From positions 620,001-684,000 of the forward strand of contig NZ_JAZHBO010000002.1 in assembly GCF_036541335.1 (NCBI RefSeq): a stretch of 64,000 nucleotides of DNA, read 5' to 3'. A model generated the notes under the pieces. That model saw only the letters and a program-made list of their open reading frames with translations, was not told the origin of the DNA and ran no database searches. Shown here piece by piece: positions 41,324-49,636 of this stretch (within the stretch, counting starts at the first letter, position 1; each line of letters starts with the position of its first letter). This DNA is from Aquilutibacter rugosus. Lineage in GTDB: Bacteria > Pseudomonadota > Gammaproteobacteria > Xanthomonadales > Xanthomonadaceae. The position numbers were made by a program, and so were the translations under genes.

Positions 41324-42273
41324 TTTGTAGTCCTTTCAAAGCGCGGGATGCCGGTGAGTTCCTCGTGGCCCAGCGCCAAATTGATGTTTTGCATGGCTTG
41401 CGTAGCGGCACCCTTCAGCAGGTTGTCCAAGGTGGAGTGGATCACCACCCGACGGCCATTTTCGCTCACGACAATGCCACCGATGCGCGCACCGTGGGCG
41501 CCGGCGATATCACGCACCCACGGCGCCGTCTCGGTCAGCTCAAGTAGCGGCTCATCGGCGTAGGCCGCGGTCAACAGCTCGTGAACCTGTGCGGCCGTGC
41601 GTGGTGCATTGAGATGCGCGTTCACCGTCATGGTGATTCCGCTGAAAAATTCGGCGACATTCGGCATGAACTCGATGGCAGTACCCAACTGTCGCGACAC
41701 TTCGCGCTCGTGCACATGGCCGATCGAGGCGTATGGCATCAGGTTGTCATGCAACAGTTCAAGGTTGTTCTTATCCGATGGCGTCGTACCTGCCCCCGAG
41801 TAACCCGACACCCCAAAGCACTGCGGCGGAAAGCTCGCGTCTAACCAGCCCGCCCGTGCCAGCGGCACCAATGCCAGTTGCATGGCGGTGGCATAGCAGC
41901 CCGGGTTGCTGATCAGGCGCGCGCCACGCAAAGCCTCGCGATGATGCTCCGGCAATCCGTATACCCATCGCTCATCGAAGCGATGATCAGCCGACAGATC
42001 AACAATGACCGCGATCGGTTGCGCCGCGGAAAACGCTTCGGCGTACATTGCAGCCTTGCCGTTGGGAACGGCGAGAAGCACCGCATCCACCGGGATCGCC
42101 GCAAGCGCCTGCGGATCGTGATCCACGTAGCGCAGGTCAAAGCCGTCCACCGATTGACCCAGACGCTCACGCGAGCTGATGAAGGCCAGCTCCAGCTGCG
42201 GATGGGCCGCAATCAGTTTCAGTAACTCCGCACCGGTGTAACCGCGTGCGCCGACTAGACCGACTCGTTTCAT
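41320..42273 (-). CDS. argC: N-acetyl-gamma-glutamyl-phosphate reductase
   Basis: A 317-residue NADPH-dependent reductase producing N-acetylglutamate semialdehyde. GLVGARGYTGAELLKLIAAHP (about 5-25) is the Rossmann start, and the catalytic Cys is in ISNPGCYATAMQLALVPL (about 131-148). YSGAGTTPSD and the C-terminal FMPNVAEFFSGITMTV match the family. The start overlaps the argB stop by 4 bp, and the stop overlaps argH. Confidence 0.96.
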   Translation of the reverse strand: MKRVGLVGARGYTGAELLKLIAAHPQLELAFISSRERLGQSVDGFDLRYVDHDPQALAAIPVDAVLLAVPNGKAAMYAEAFSAAQPIAVIVDLSADHRFDERWVYGLPEHHREALRGARLISNPGCYATAMQLALVPLARAGWLDASFPPQCFGVSGYSGAGTTPSDKNNLELLHDNLMPYASIGHVHEREVSRQLGTAIEFMPNVAEFFSGITMTVNAHLNAPRTAAQVHELLTAAYADEPLLELTETAPWVRDIAGAHGARIGGIVVSENGRRVVIHSTLDNLLKGAATQAMQNINLALGHEELTGIPRFERTTK

Positions 42274-43643
42274 GCCGCACCCGTGACCGGTATCGGATCT
42301 TCGAGATTGGGGCGACGCTCGGCCGCGTCACGAACACAGGCCTCGATCTGCGAGAACTCGCCCAGACCGCACCAGAACACGCGCCAGATGCCGTGCACCA
42401 TGCTGCCGTCCGACACAGAGTTGTAGAACGCATTGATCGGATTGGACGCACGGGAACGCCAATAGACCTGCGGGAACTGTTCATCCATGACGTTCCAAAC
42501 CGCGCGACCCAGGCCTTCGCCCTGCGCATCGTCGGTCACGGCAAACTTATCGAGATAGGTAATGCCATCGACACCCTGAGTCAGGATGATGGCAGCCCGG
42601 TAGCTCTCGGACACATAGGCACGAGCCAGTGGTGTGCGCTCAAAGTAATCGCTAGCCAGACGCCGTTCGAAGGCCGATTCAATCAGCTGACGCATGCGCG
42701 GCAAATCGAGATCTTCCCAACGGTCGAACGACAGCACGCGTTCACCGCGGCGCACCAGGGTGCCCGAACCGGTATGCGTGAACAGTTCCTTGGCCAACTC
42801 CGACGGCTTGGTAATGGAGACCGACGTGGACAACGGCAACTCCATCAGCAGATCGTGGATCTGCGTTATTTTCAGACGCATCCCTCCATTGATCCACTCG
42901 GCCTGCATCAGGTCATCGTATTCGGTGGTCAAATTGATGGAGTCGATGATGTCGCCGTCGGTATCGAGCAAGCCGCCGGTGCCGGTCAGGAACACGACCT
43001 TATAAGGCTGTAGGCGCTTTACCAGTTCGTTGGCTGCCACGTCGGCATTGATATTGACGATCTGACCGGTGCCGGTCTCACCCAGCGAAGCGATCACCGG
43101 GATCGAACCGGCATGTAGCGCCGCCTCAATCGGTGCGGTCTCAATCGAGCACACATCGCCGACCATGCCGAGGCGCTCGGCATCCATCAGCACGGACTCA
43201 AATACGCCGCTGACGATCGATGTCGCGCGCGTATCGGCCGCTTGCAATGCCTCGACCAGACGTAAGTTCTGCGTCTGCAGTACCCGGCGCACCACCTTAA
43301 GGACCTCGGGTGGTGTCACACGCAAGCCATCAACGGTTTGTTTTTCAATACCGGCCTCCTGCAGCGCGGCATCGAGCTGCGGTCCGGCGCCGTGGACCAC
43401 AATGGGGGTCAGGCCCACATCCTGCAGAAACGAGAGCGATGAGGTCAGCGCCTCGAGCTCATCGCGAATAACCGCACCACCGACTTTAACGACGGCGAAG
43501 CGTTTCGCATCCAGCTGCGAGAAGCGCTTGAGATACTGTGAAATCTCTTTGGCGCCGCCCATGGTGGACAGCAACCGGACAATAGTCTGGCGCGTCTGCA
43601 GCTCTTGCTGATCGTTGTGACGCTGCGTGTGAATTCCGTTCAC
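42270..43643 (-). CDS. argB: Bifunctional N-acetylglutamate kinase / N-acetylglutamate synthase (NAGS-K)
   Basis: A 457-residue fusion. The amino acid kinase domain (about 30-290) has KRFAVVKVGGAVI, PIVVHGAGPQLDAAL, and IPVIASLGETGTGQIVNINAD. The C-terminal GNAT domain (about 300-445) has YLDKFAVTDDAQGEGLGRAVWNVM for acetyl-CoA binding. The same fusion is characterised in Xanthomonas and supplies both N-acetylglutamate and its phosphate; the GNAT half belongs to the vertebrate-like NAGS group. The GTG start (NGIHTQRHNDQ) overlaps the argE stop (GTGA); a longer upstream reading is not supported. Confidence 0.93.
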   Translation of the reverse strand: MNGIHTQRHNDQQELQTRQTIVRLLSTMGGAKEISQYLKRFSQLDAKRFAVVKVGGAVIRDELEALTSSLSFLQDVGLTPIVVHGAGPQLDAALQEAGIEKQTVDGLRVTPPEVLKVVRRVLQTQNLRLVEALQAADTRATSIVSGVFESVLMDAERLGMVGDVCSIETAPIEAALHAGSIPVIASLGETGTGQIVNINADVAANELVKRLQPYKVVFLTGTGGLLDTDGDIIDSINLTTEYDDLMQAEWINGGMRLKITQIHDLLMELPLSTSVSITKPSELAKELFTHTGSGTLVRRGERVLSFDRWEDLDLPRMRQLIESAFERRLASDYFERTPLARAYVSESYRAAIILTQGVDGITYLDKFAVTDDAQGEGLGRAVWNVMDEQFPQVYWRSRASNPINAFYNSVSDGSMVHGIWRVFWCGLGEFSQIEACVRDAAERRPNLEDPIPVTGAA

Positions 43644-44743
43644 TGAAACAGTCTCATCAGATGATTGGCATAGGTCGTGAGTTGGGATTTCAGCACCCAC
43701 TCATCTGCCGTATGCGCTTGCGCAATATCACCGGGACCGAACACAAAAGCGGTCAGTCCGGCTTCGGAGAACAAAGAGGCCTCGGTCCAGAAATCGACGG
43801 CATTACCGATCGGTAAATCCAGTTCTTCGGCCAGATCACGTGCGCGCAAGCGACGATCCTCGGCACCCGCGATATCGCCTGCAGGCAAGGTCGGACCACG
43901 GAACGTGATCTCATATTCCGCCGGCACGATGTAGATCTCGGCAGCGGCCTGACGCAGTTGTGCGTGCACCTGATCCGGATCGGTCGAAGGCAATGGCCGG
44001 AAGTTCAGCCGCACTTCGGTACTCGGTGCAATGACGTTAGCCTTGATGCCGCCTTCAATGCGACCGATGTTGTAACGCAGACCGGTCAGGCCGCCGAAGC
44101 GCTCGCCCTGCAATGCCGCGAACTGATCCAGTGCCGAATTGCCCCAGCGCAGCGCCTGATGCAACGCACTGGCGCTCACGGCCGCTGCCGACGAGCCGTG
44201 CCCTGCCTCGCCACGAAACGCCACGCGCACCGAGGCAATACCGCGATGGGCCAGCACGGCCTCGCAGTTGGTGGGCTCGGCGATGATGGCGGCACTGAAA
44301 CGCTGCCCATGCCGCGCCAGGAAGCCGGCAATGCAGCGGGCATCGTTGGCCTCTTCGTCGGTGCTGAACAGCAGCGCCACATCACCCTGCGTACGTGCGG
44401 CACATGCCAACATGGCGGCCGCTGCACCCTTGATGTCACAAACACCAAGACCAATGACGCGATCATCGCCATCACGCATCACCAGCGGATCTGCGCTCCA
44501 CTGATCGGACGATGGCACCGTATCCAGGTGCACGTTGAACACAACCTTGGGGGTGCCCCGCACGGCCAATAACGACACCGCGCCGGCGCCGTGATCGACC
44601 AGGTCGAACTCAAAACCCAGCAAGTGCTGCTGCAGATAGTCAAAGATGCCACCCGTCGAAATCGCACGCGGCGGATTGCGCGTATCGAAGCCAACGAGTG
44701 CCTGCAAATGCTGCAGCACTTCGTGCTGCAAATCATTCACCAC
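43640..44743 (-). CDS. argE: N-acetylcitrulline deacetylase (M20 family, ArgE-like)
   Basis: A 367-residue M20 metallopeptidase-fold amidase. Zinc-ligand segments are VFNVHLDTVP (about 68-77), VCDIKGAAAAMLACA (about 97-111, bridging Asp), and FSTDEEANDARCIAGF (catalytic Glu). In the acetylated pathway, the product of AOTC is acetylcitrulline, which this enzyme deacetylates to citrulline. It lies between argG (11-bp overlap) and argB. The start is one of two tandem GTG codons preceded by GGAAG. Family membership is clear; the acetylcitrulline substrate is assigned by genomic context. Confidence 0.92.
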   Translation of the reverse strand: MVNDLQHEVLQHLQALVGFDTRNPPRAISTGGIFDYLQQHLLGFEFDLVDHGAGAVSLLAVRGTPKVVFNVHLDTVPSSDQWSADPLVMRDGDDRVIGLGVCDIKGAAAAMLACAARTQGDVALLFSTDEEANDARCIAGFLARHGQRFSAAIIAEPTNCEAVLAHRGIASVRVAFRGEAGHGSSAAAVSASALHQALRWGNSALDQFAALQGERFGGLTGLRYNIGRIEGGIKANVIAPSTEVRLNFRPLPSTDPDQVHAQLRQAAAEIYIVPAEYEITFRGPTLPAGDIAGAEDRRLRARDLAEELDLPIGNAVDFWTEASLFSEAGLTAFVFGPGDIAQAHTADEWVLKSQLTTYANHLMRLFQ

Positions 44744-45929
44744 GATTGACTTCCGCCCACAGTGTCGAGCTCATGCCAAACAGGTGAATGAAGCCCTCTG
44801 CCTCTTCGACACCCCAGTCGGCCGATTGCGCATAGGTAGCACCCTTGGCGTTGAGAATATGCGGCGAACGGACGGCCACGGCGGAAACCGTTGCACCGTC
44901 GGTGCGAAGATCCACCTCACCGTTGACCTTGGCTTGCGATGCTTCGAGATACGCTTCGAGGTCGGTCTTGAGCGGATCGTGGAAGAAGCCTTCGTACACC
45001 AGCTCTACCCACTTGCGCGCCACTTCCGGCTTAAAGCGGTTCTGCTGCTTGCTCAGCACCGTTTCTTCGAGCGCCCGATGCGCAGACAGCAAGGCCGTCA
45101 GACCCGGTGCCTCATAAATGATGCGGCCTTTCAGACCGATGGTGGTATCACCGGTGTACACGCCACGGCCGACACCGTACTCGGCAAACAGACCATTAAG
45201 TTGGGCCAGAATCTGTTCGCCCGGCAGCCGTTGGCCGTTCAGGGAGACCGCTTCGCCCTTCTCAAAACCCAAGGTGATTTGCAGCGCTTGTTGCGGCCAT
45301 TCGGAGCGCGGACGGCACCAGCCGACAGCACCCTCGCCCGGTGCTTCGAAACGGTCGATCTCGCCGCCCGACATGGTCAGACCCAGCAGGTTTTCGTTGA
45401 TGGTGTAGGCTTTTTGCTTGGCGCGCACACCGAAACCGCGGGCTTCGAGATATTCCTGTTCGTACGCGCGGGTCTGCGTGTGTTCCTTCTGAATTTCACG
45501 GATCGGCGCGATGATTTCATAGTCGCCCAGGGCCTTGACGGTGAGGTCGAAGCGGACCTGATCGTTACCCATGCCGGTGCAACCATGCGCAATGCTGCGA
45601 GTGCCCAGCTCGTTACAGCGCTTGAGCGCGGCCTCGACAATCAGATAACGGTCCGATACCAGCAGCGGGTATTGCTGCTGATAGGCCTCGCCGGCTTGCA
45701 CGAACGGGCGCACAAACGTCTTCCAGATGGCGGGGCCGCCATCGACGGTGACATGCGATGCGACGCCCAGTTCTTTGGCGCGGTCCTCGATAAACGCACG
45801 CTCTTCGGCATCGACGCCGCCGGTATCGGCAAATACGGTGTGGACGTTCCAGCCGCGCTCCTGCAGATACGGCACGCAGAAGCTGGTATCCAGCCCACCC
45901 GAAAATGCCAGTACGATGTCCTTGCTCAT
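44733..45929 (-). CDS. argG: Argininosuccinate synthase
   Basis: A 398-residue ligase that joins citrulline and aspartate using ATP. The P-loop-type motif is LAFSGGLDTSFCVPYLQERG (about 7-26), with GCTGMGNDQVRFDLTVKAL (about 120-138) following. This is the shorter type seen in xanthomonads, not the 447-residue E. coli form. The ATG at MSKDIVLAFSGG was chosen; the in-frame extension upstream is not family-like. It is 35 nt downstream of argF'. Confidence 0.96.
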   Translation of the reverse strand: MSKDIVLAFSGGLDTSFCVPYLQERGWNVHTVFADTGGVDAEERAFIEDRAKELGVASHVTVDGGPAIWKTFVRPFVQAGEAYQQQYPLLVSDRYLIVEAALKRCNELGTRSIAHGCTGMGNDQVRFDLTVKALGDYEIIAPIREIQKEHTQTRAYEQEYLEARGFGVRAKQKAYTINENLLGLTMSGGEIDRFEAPGEGAVGWCRPRSEWPQQALQITLGFEKGEAVSLNGQRLPGEQILAQLNGLFAEYGVGRGVYTGDTTIGLKGRIIYEAPGLTALLSAHRALEETVLSKQQNRFKPEVARKWVELVYEGFFHDPLKTDLEAYLEASQAKVNGEVDLRTDGATVSAVAVRSPHILNAKGATYAQSADWGVEEAEGFIHLFGMSSTLWAEVNRGE

Positions 45930-45964
45930 GTGATTGTTATTCCCAGTTCCGTTCAAAAATAGAG

Positions 45965-46969
45965 TTAGCGCACGACGCGGGCCATGATGGCCTTTTGCAC
46001 GTGCAGGCGGTTTTCGGCTTCGTTGATGGCAATGCAGCGCGGCGAATCCATTACGGCATCGCTTGCCTTGACGTTGCGGCGCAGCGGCAGACAATGCGAG
46101 AACACACCATCGTTGGTCAGGCTCATCTTGCGCTCATCGACCATGAAATGCTTATGCTGCTCACGAATCGGCAGCTCAGGACCCCAGTTGCCGAAATACG
46201 GCAAGGCACCCCAGCTCTTGGCATAGACAATATCGGCACCGGCATAGGCGCTATCAATATCGTGGCTAACCTGCAGCGAACCGCCATGTTCGGCCACGTT
46301 CTGTGCCGCCCAACCCATGTAACGCTCATCGAGAATGTACTCGGGCGTCGGGCACAGCAGGGTCACATCCATGCCCATGCGCGTGGCAATCGTCAGCGCC
46401 GAATTGGCAACGGCCGTATTCAGAGGCTTGGGGTGATAGGTCCAGGTCAGCACGTATTTTTTGCCGCGCAGATCAGTCGTTCCGAAATGTTCCTGCAGCG
46501 CCATGATGTGCGCGAGCTCCTGACATGGATGGGTAATGGTCTCCATGTTGATCACCGGCACATCGGCATACGTGGCAATCGCGTTCAGCACGCGATCCTG
46601 ACGGTCAACAGACCAGTCCACGAACTTGGGGAAGGCCCGCACGCCAATGATGTCCGCATAGCGGCTCAACACTCTAGCGACTTCGGCAATGTGTTCCTCG
46701 GCCTCGCCGTCCATGACCGTGCCGACATCGAACTCGATCGGCCAGGCATCTTTACCGGGCTGCAGCACGACAGCGTGACCGCCGAGCTGAAACGTACCCA
46801 GTTCGAAACTGGTCCGTGTGCGCATTGACGGATTAAAGAACAGCAGAGCGACGGACTTACCTCGCAGCTGATCACCGAGTTTGCTTTGCTTGAAGTGACG
46901 GGCATCATCGAGCAACGCATCGAGATCCGGGCGTGACCAGTCTTGGGTATTGAGAAAATGCAAAGGCAT
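45965..46969 (-). CDS. argF': N-acetylornithine carbamoyltransferase (AOTC)
   Basis: A 334-residue transcarbamylase. It has the carbamoyl-phosphate motif SMRTRTSFELG (about 48-58), HPCQEL, and C-terminal HCLPLRRN. It is nearly identical in stretches to Xanthomonas AOTC (GKDAWPIEF, GTVMDGEAEEHIAEV, YVLTWTYHPKPLNTAVANSALTIATRMGMDV) and keeps the Glu (about 92, in WPIEF) that distinguishes acetylornithine from succinylornithine users. It acts on N-acetylornithine instead of ornithine, so the pathway runs through acetylcitrulline. It is first of the arg operon, 128 nt downstream of a leader ORF and 54 nt after a terminator. Confidence 0.95.
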   Translation of the reverse strand: MPLHFLNTQDWSRPDLDALLDDARHFKQSKLGDQLRGKSVALLFFNPSMRTRTSFELGTFQLGGHAVVLQPGKDAWPIEFDVGTVMDGEAEEHIAEVARVLSRYADIIGVRAFPKFVDWSVDRQDRVLNAIATYADVPVINMETITHPCQELAHIMALQEHFGTTDLRGKKYVLTWTYHPKPLNTAVANSALTIATRMGMDVTLLCPTPEYILDERYMGWAAQNVAEHGGSLQVSHDIDSAYAGADIVYAKSWGALPYFGNWGPELPIREQHKHFMVDERKMSLTNDGVFSHCLPLRRNVKASDAVMDSPRCIAINEAENRLHVQKAIMARVVR

Positions 46970-47022
46970 AGCGTTCTCGAAACGAAAGGGAAAGAGTTAG
47001 GGGGAAAATGATCAGGGCCAAA

Positions 47023-47053
47023 CAAAAAAACCCGACACCGGAACGGGTCGGGT
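47023..47053 (-). terminator. Strong intrinsic terminator/attenuator upstream of argF'
   Basis: On the minus strand ACCCGAC-CCG-TTC-CGG-T-GTCGGGT forms a near-continuous 10-bp stem with one bulged T, followed by a run of seven T including the last paired base. It sits 53 nt before the argF' ATG, so it must be passed to express the operon unless a promoter lies in that short gap. The 5' arm contains GACCCG twice, which can pair with CGGGTC in the leader ORF (47119-47124), giving a possible antiterminator. Confidence 0.88.
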
Positions 47054-47078
47054 CTTGCACCGGGAGTACCGCGGGCAA

Positions 47079-47095
47079 CCTGCCGGAACGGCAGG
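47079..47095 (-). promoter_or_regulatory. Leader hairpin directly after the leader-peptide stop codon
   Basis: Stem CCTGCCG/CGGCAGG with a 3-nt loop begins 3 nt after the TGA of the leader ORF, about 25 nt before the terminator. It could act as a pause hairpin in an attenuation mechanism. Confidence 0.55.
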
Positions 47096-47097
47096 AA

Positions 47098-47214
47098 TCA
47101 GGCGGCTTCCGGTCCGTGGACCCGGAGGAGCGTCACCCGTCGCGCACGCGAGGTCATGCCGGCGGCCATGTATGCAGCGGTCAGAATCATCGGGGCGGCA
47201 TCGTGCAGTTGCAT
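47098..47214 (-). CDS. Candidate arginine leader peptide (38 residues) upstream of argF'
   Basis: The frame reads 38 residues, starting MQLHDAAPMILTAAY and including SRARRV (residues 22-27) and LLRV (29-32), with Arg codons CGT, CGA, CGG and CGG. It ends 3 nt before a hairpin, followed by a strong terminator and then argF'. This is the layout of amino-acid-biosynthesis attenuators, where a ribosome stalled on codons of the end product favours an antiterminator. The ribosome-binding site is weak (GAG 13 nt upstream). CATAAT about 20 nt upstream may be a -10. It begins 10 nt after the stop of the upstream gene, so it may also be part of that transcript. Translation is unproven. Confidence 0.45.
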   Translation of the reverse strand: MQLHDAAPMILTAAYMAAGMTSRARRVTLLRVHGPEAA

Positions 47215-47224
47215 GCTGGCAAGC

Positions 47225-47692
47225 TTACTCGATTATGGGCTTAACGCCAACACGAATACGTAACCGCGAACCGGGGTCCTCGGGCATCCTTGTGCGGAAT
47301 TTCATACCGCGAAACGCATAGTCCACATCATAGGCAATGGGTCGGCGGAACTCCCGCTCCACCCGTACTAGGCGGCAACCCTTGCCCGTCAGACGGTCAC
47401 GGGTGCGGGTGTCATGGTCTTCTTTACCGAGAGAACGCAACCGATCGAGCCAGCGTTCCCGCAATGAAGTGGTCTCTGCCTGCTGTTTGTCGTCCTCACA
47501 GACCTGTTCCCAGCGACTGCCGGTCACCTTTTGGTAGATGGGGGTGACACGGAGCACATCGGCCCACTCCGTACTGACATGTTCCTTGATGATCATGCGT
47601 TCCTGGGCGGTGAGCGAAGAGGCCATGAAACTCACGGCAATCAGCAACCCGGCGATGCCGCGGTTACGTATTGCAGCTGAATTCGATTTCAT
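47225..47692 (-). CDS. Secreted UmoD/glycine-zipper-associated-type protein lacking the zipper
   Basis: A 155-residue protein with signal peptide (GIAGLLIAVSFMASSLTAQE, cleavage near 30). WADVLRVTPIYQKVTGSRWEQVCEDD and AYDVDYAFRGMKFRTRMPEDPGSRLRIRVGVKPI correspond to the N- and C-terminal parts of periplasmic proteins that normally flank a Gly-zipper 2TM segment (UmoD-like). Here the Gly-rich part is replaced by a charged stretch (about 75-110). Function unknown; envelope localisation is likely. GGGAG lies 6 nt before the ATG. It is divergent from cysS. Confidence 0.75.
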   Translation of the reverse strand: MKSNSAAIRNRGIAGLLIAVSFMASSLTAQERMIIKEHVSTEWADVLRVTPIYQKVTGSRWEQVCEDDKQQAETTSLRERWLDRLRSLGKEDHDTRTRDRLTGKGCRLVRVEREFRRPIAYDVDYAFRGMKFRTRMPEDPGSRLRIRVGVKPIIE

Positions 47693-47822
47693 GGTGGCTC
47701 CCTATCACAACGATACAACGGGATTTTAACGGGTGGACACGAACTGGCCGCTGAATCGCCGCCGTCCATTGGCCGCGGCTGACGCTAAAATAGAGGGTTC
47801 ACCAGCCGAAAGGACCCGGACC

Positions 47823-49199
47823 TTGCATCTGTACAACTCACTGAGCCGAACCGTGGAGCCGTTTGCCCCACTCGATCCGACACGGGTGACCATGTACGTC
47901 TGCGGGCCGACGGTCTACAACTACGTCCATATCGGCAACGGCCGCGGACCGGTGGTATTCGATGTACTGGCTTCGGCACTGCGCCGTCGCTTTGTCCAGG
48001 TCATCTACGCACGCAACATCACCGATGTCGATGACAAGATCAACCAGGCCGCCAATGAACAGCAGGTCCCGATCTCGGCCATCACCGACCGTTTCACGAA
48101 CGCCTATCTCCAAGATATGGCCGCTCTCGGCGTGCGTCGCCCCGACATTGAGCCCACCGCGACCGGTCACATTTCGCACATCATTGCCATGATTGAGCAG
48201 CTGATCGAGTCCGGTCACGCGTATGCGGAACAGGGCCATGTGCTGTTCTCTGTTGAGTCCTTTGCCGAATACGGTCGCCTGTCGGGCCGCAATCCCGATG
48301 AGTTGCTGGCCGGCGCCCGCGTCGATATCGCGCCCTACAAGCGCAATCCCGGCGATTTCGTGCTGTGGAAGCCCTCTGACGCAACCCAACCCGGTTGGGA
48401 GTCACCCTGGAGCGTCGGCCGTCCGGGCTGGCATATCGAGTGCTCGGCAATGGCGGCGGCCCACTTGGGTGAGACCATTGACATCCATGCCGGCGGGATC
48501 GATCTGCAGTTCCCGCACCATGAAAACGAGATTGCGCAAAGTGTCTGCGCCCACGGTGGCAAGCCCTTTGCCCGCTGGTGGCTGCACAACGGCATGCTCA
48601 ATTTTGCCGGGGCCAAAATGTCCAAGTCCATTGGCAACATCGAACGGATCCGGGACCTGGTGGAGCGTCACCCGTCGGAAGCCCTTCGTTATGCCCTGTT
48701 GAGCGCTCATTATCGCCAGCCGCTGGAATGGTCGGACAATCTGATTGCCCAATCGGTTCGCACCCTTGATCGTCTGTACGGCACTTTACGTGATGTCGAA
48801 GCGATCGCGGCCAGCCCCGCCATCCCTGCTGCCGTCGAGGCCGCGCTGGACGACGATCTGAACACACCGGCAGTATTAGCGTTGATTGCCGGCTATGCGG
48901 CCGATCTGCGTAAGCGTCTGGCCGAAGGCCAAACCGACGGCCCGGAACTGGCGGCGCTCAAAGCCGACCTGCTCGGTGCGGGGCTGGCAATGGGGTTGCT
49001 GCAGCAGGCACCGGCCGAATGGCTGCAACGCGGTGCCAACACCGATGACGACGCACGCATCCAGGCCCTGGTCGATGAGCGCATTGCCGCCAAGGCCGCC
49101 CGCGATTTCACCCGCGCCGATGCCCTGCGCGATCAACTCGCCGCCGAAGGCATCCTGATCGAAGACACGCCGCAGGGCGTACGTTGGAGACGCCAATGA
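47823..49199 (+). CDS. cysS: Cysteinyl-tRNA synthetase
   Basis: A 458-residue class I synthetase. HIGH is HIGN at about 38-41 (VHIGNGRGPVVFDV), KMSKS is at about 265-269 (KMSKSIGN), and zinc ligands are Cys28 in MYVCGPTVYN and Cys/His/Glu in HIECSAMAAAHLG. The start is TTG at HLYNSL: GAAAGGA lies 8 nt upstream and the first residues align with the family. The longer upstream reading is not conserved. Stop and sufE start overlap (ATGA). Confidence 0.95.
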   Translation: MHLYNSLSRTVEPFAPLDPTRVTMYVCGPTVYNYVHIGNGRGPVVFDVLASALRRRFVQVIYARNITDVDDKINQAANEQQVPISAITDRFTNAYLQDMAALGVRRPDIEPTATGHISHIIAMIEQLIESGHAYAEQGHVLFSVESFAEYGRLSGRNPDELLAGARVDIAPYKRNPGDFVLWKPSDATQPGWESPWSVGRPGWHIECSAMAAAHLGETIDIHAGGIDLQFPHHENEIAQSVCAHGGKPFARWWLHNGMLNFAGAKMSKSIGNIERIRDLVERHPSEALRYALLSAHYRQPLEWSDNLIAQSVRTLDRLYGTLRDVEAIAASPAIPAAVEAALDDDLNTPAVLALIAGYAADLRKRLAEGQTDGPELAALKADLLGAGLAMGLLQQAPAEWLQRGANTDDDARIQALVDERIAAKAARDFTRADALRDQLAAEGILIEDTPQGVRWRRQ

Positions 49200-49636
49200 G
49201 CGCCATGTTTCCGATGGAGCCGACAGCCGAGCTCGCTCAACAGGCCATCGCCGAGGAATTCGCCTTCTTTGGCGACTGGTCTGAGCGTTATCAGTACCTG
49301 ATCGACTTGGGTAAAAAACTGCGCGATCTGGCACCCGAGCTCAAAGTGGAATCCAATCTGCTGAAAGGCTGTCAGAGCCAGGTGTGGATCGTTCCGCACG
49401 GGGACCGCAACGCGTTGCAGTTTGATGCAATTAGCGATTCGACGATTGTGTCGGGCCTTATTTTTCTGGCGCTGCGCGTCTACAGCGGCCGCTCGGCGCA
49501 GGAAATTCTCGATACCGAGCCGCATTACCTGCAGGACATTGGTCTGAGCAAGCATCTGTCGCCCACGCGTTCTAATGGCTTGGCTGCATTACTGGCCTAC
49601 ATGCGCAATGCCGCGAGACAGTCGCTCCATGACTGA
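49196..49636 (+). CDS. sufE: SufE-family sulfur acceptor protein
   Basis: A 146-residue SufE/CsdE-like protein. LLKGCQSQVWIVPHG (about 56-70) holds the cysteine that takes sulfur from a cysteine desulfurase (SufS/CsdA) for Fe-S cluster assembly. FAFFGDWSERYQYLIDLGKKLRDL and SGRSAQEILDTEPHYLQDIGLSKHLSPTRSNGL complete the fold. It starts inside the cysS stop codon, linking cysteine charging and cysteine-sulfur use. No suf operon is seen nearby, so it may be CsdE-like. Confidence 0.93.
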   Translation: MSAMFPMEPTAELAQQAIAEEFAFFGDWSERYQYLIDLGKKLRDLAPELKVESNLLKGCQSQVWIVPHGDRNALQFDAISDSTIVSGLIFLALRVYSGRSAQEILDTEPHYLQDIGLSKHLSPTRSNGLAALLAYMRNAARQSLHD

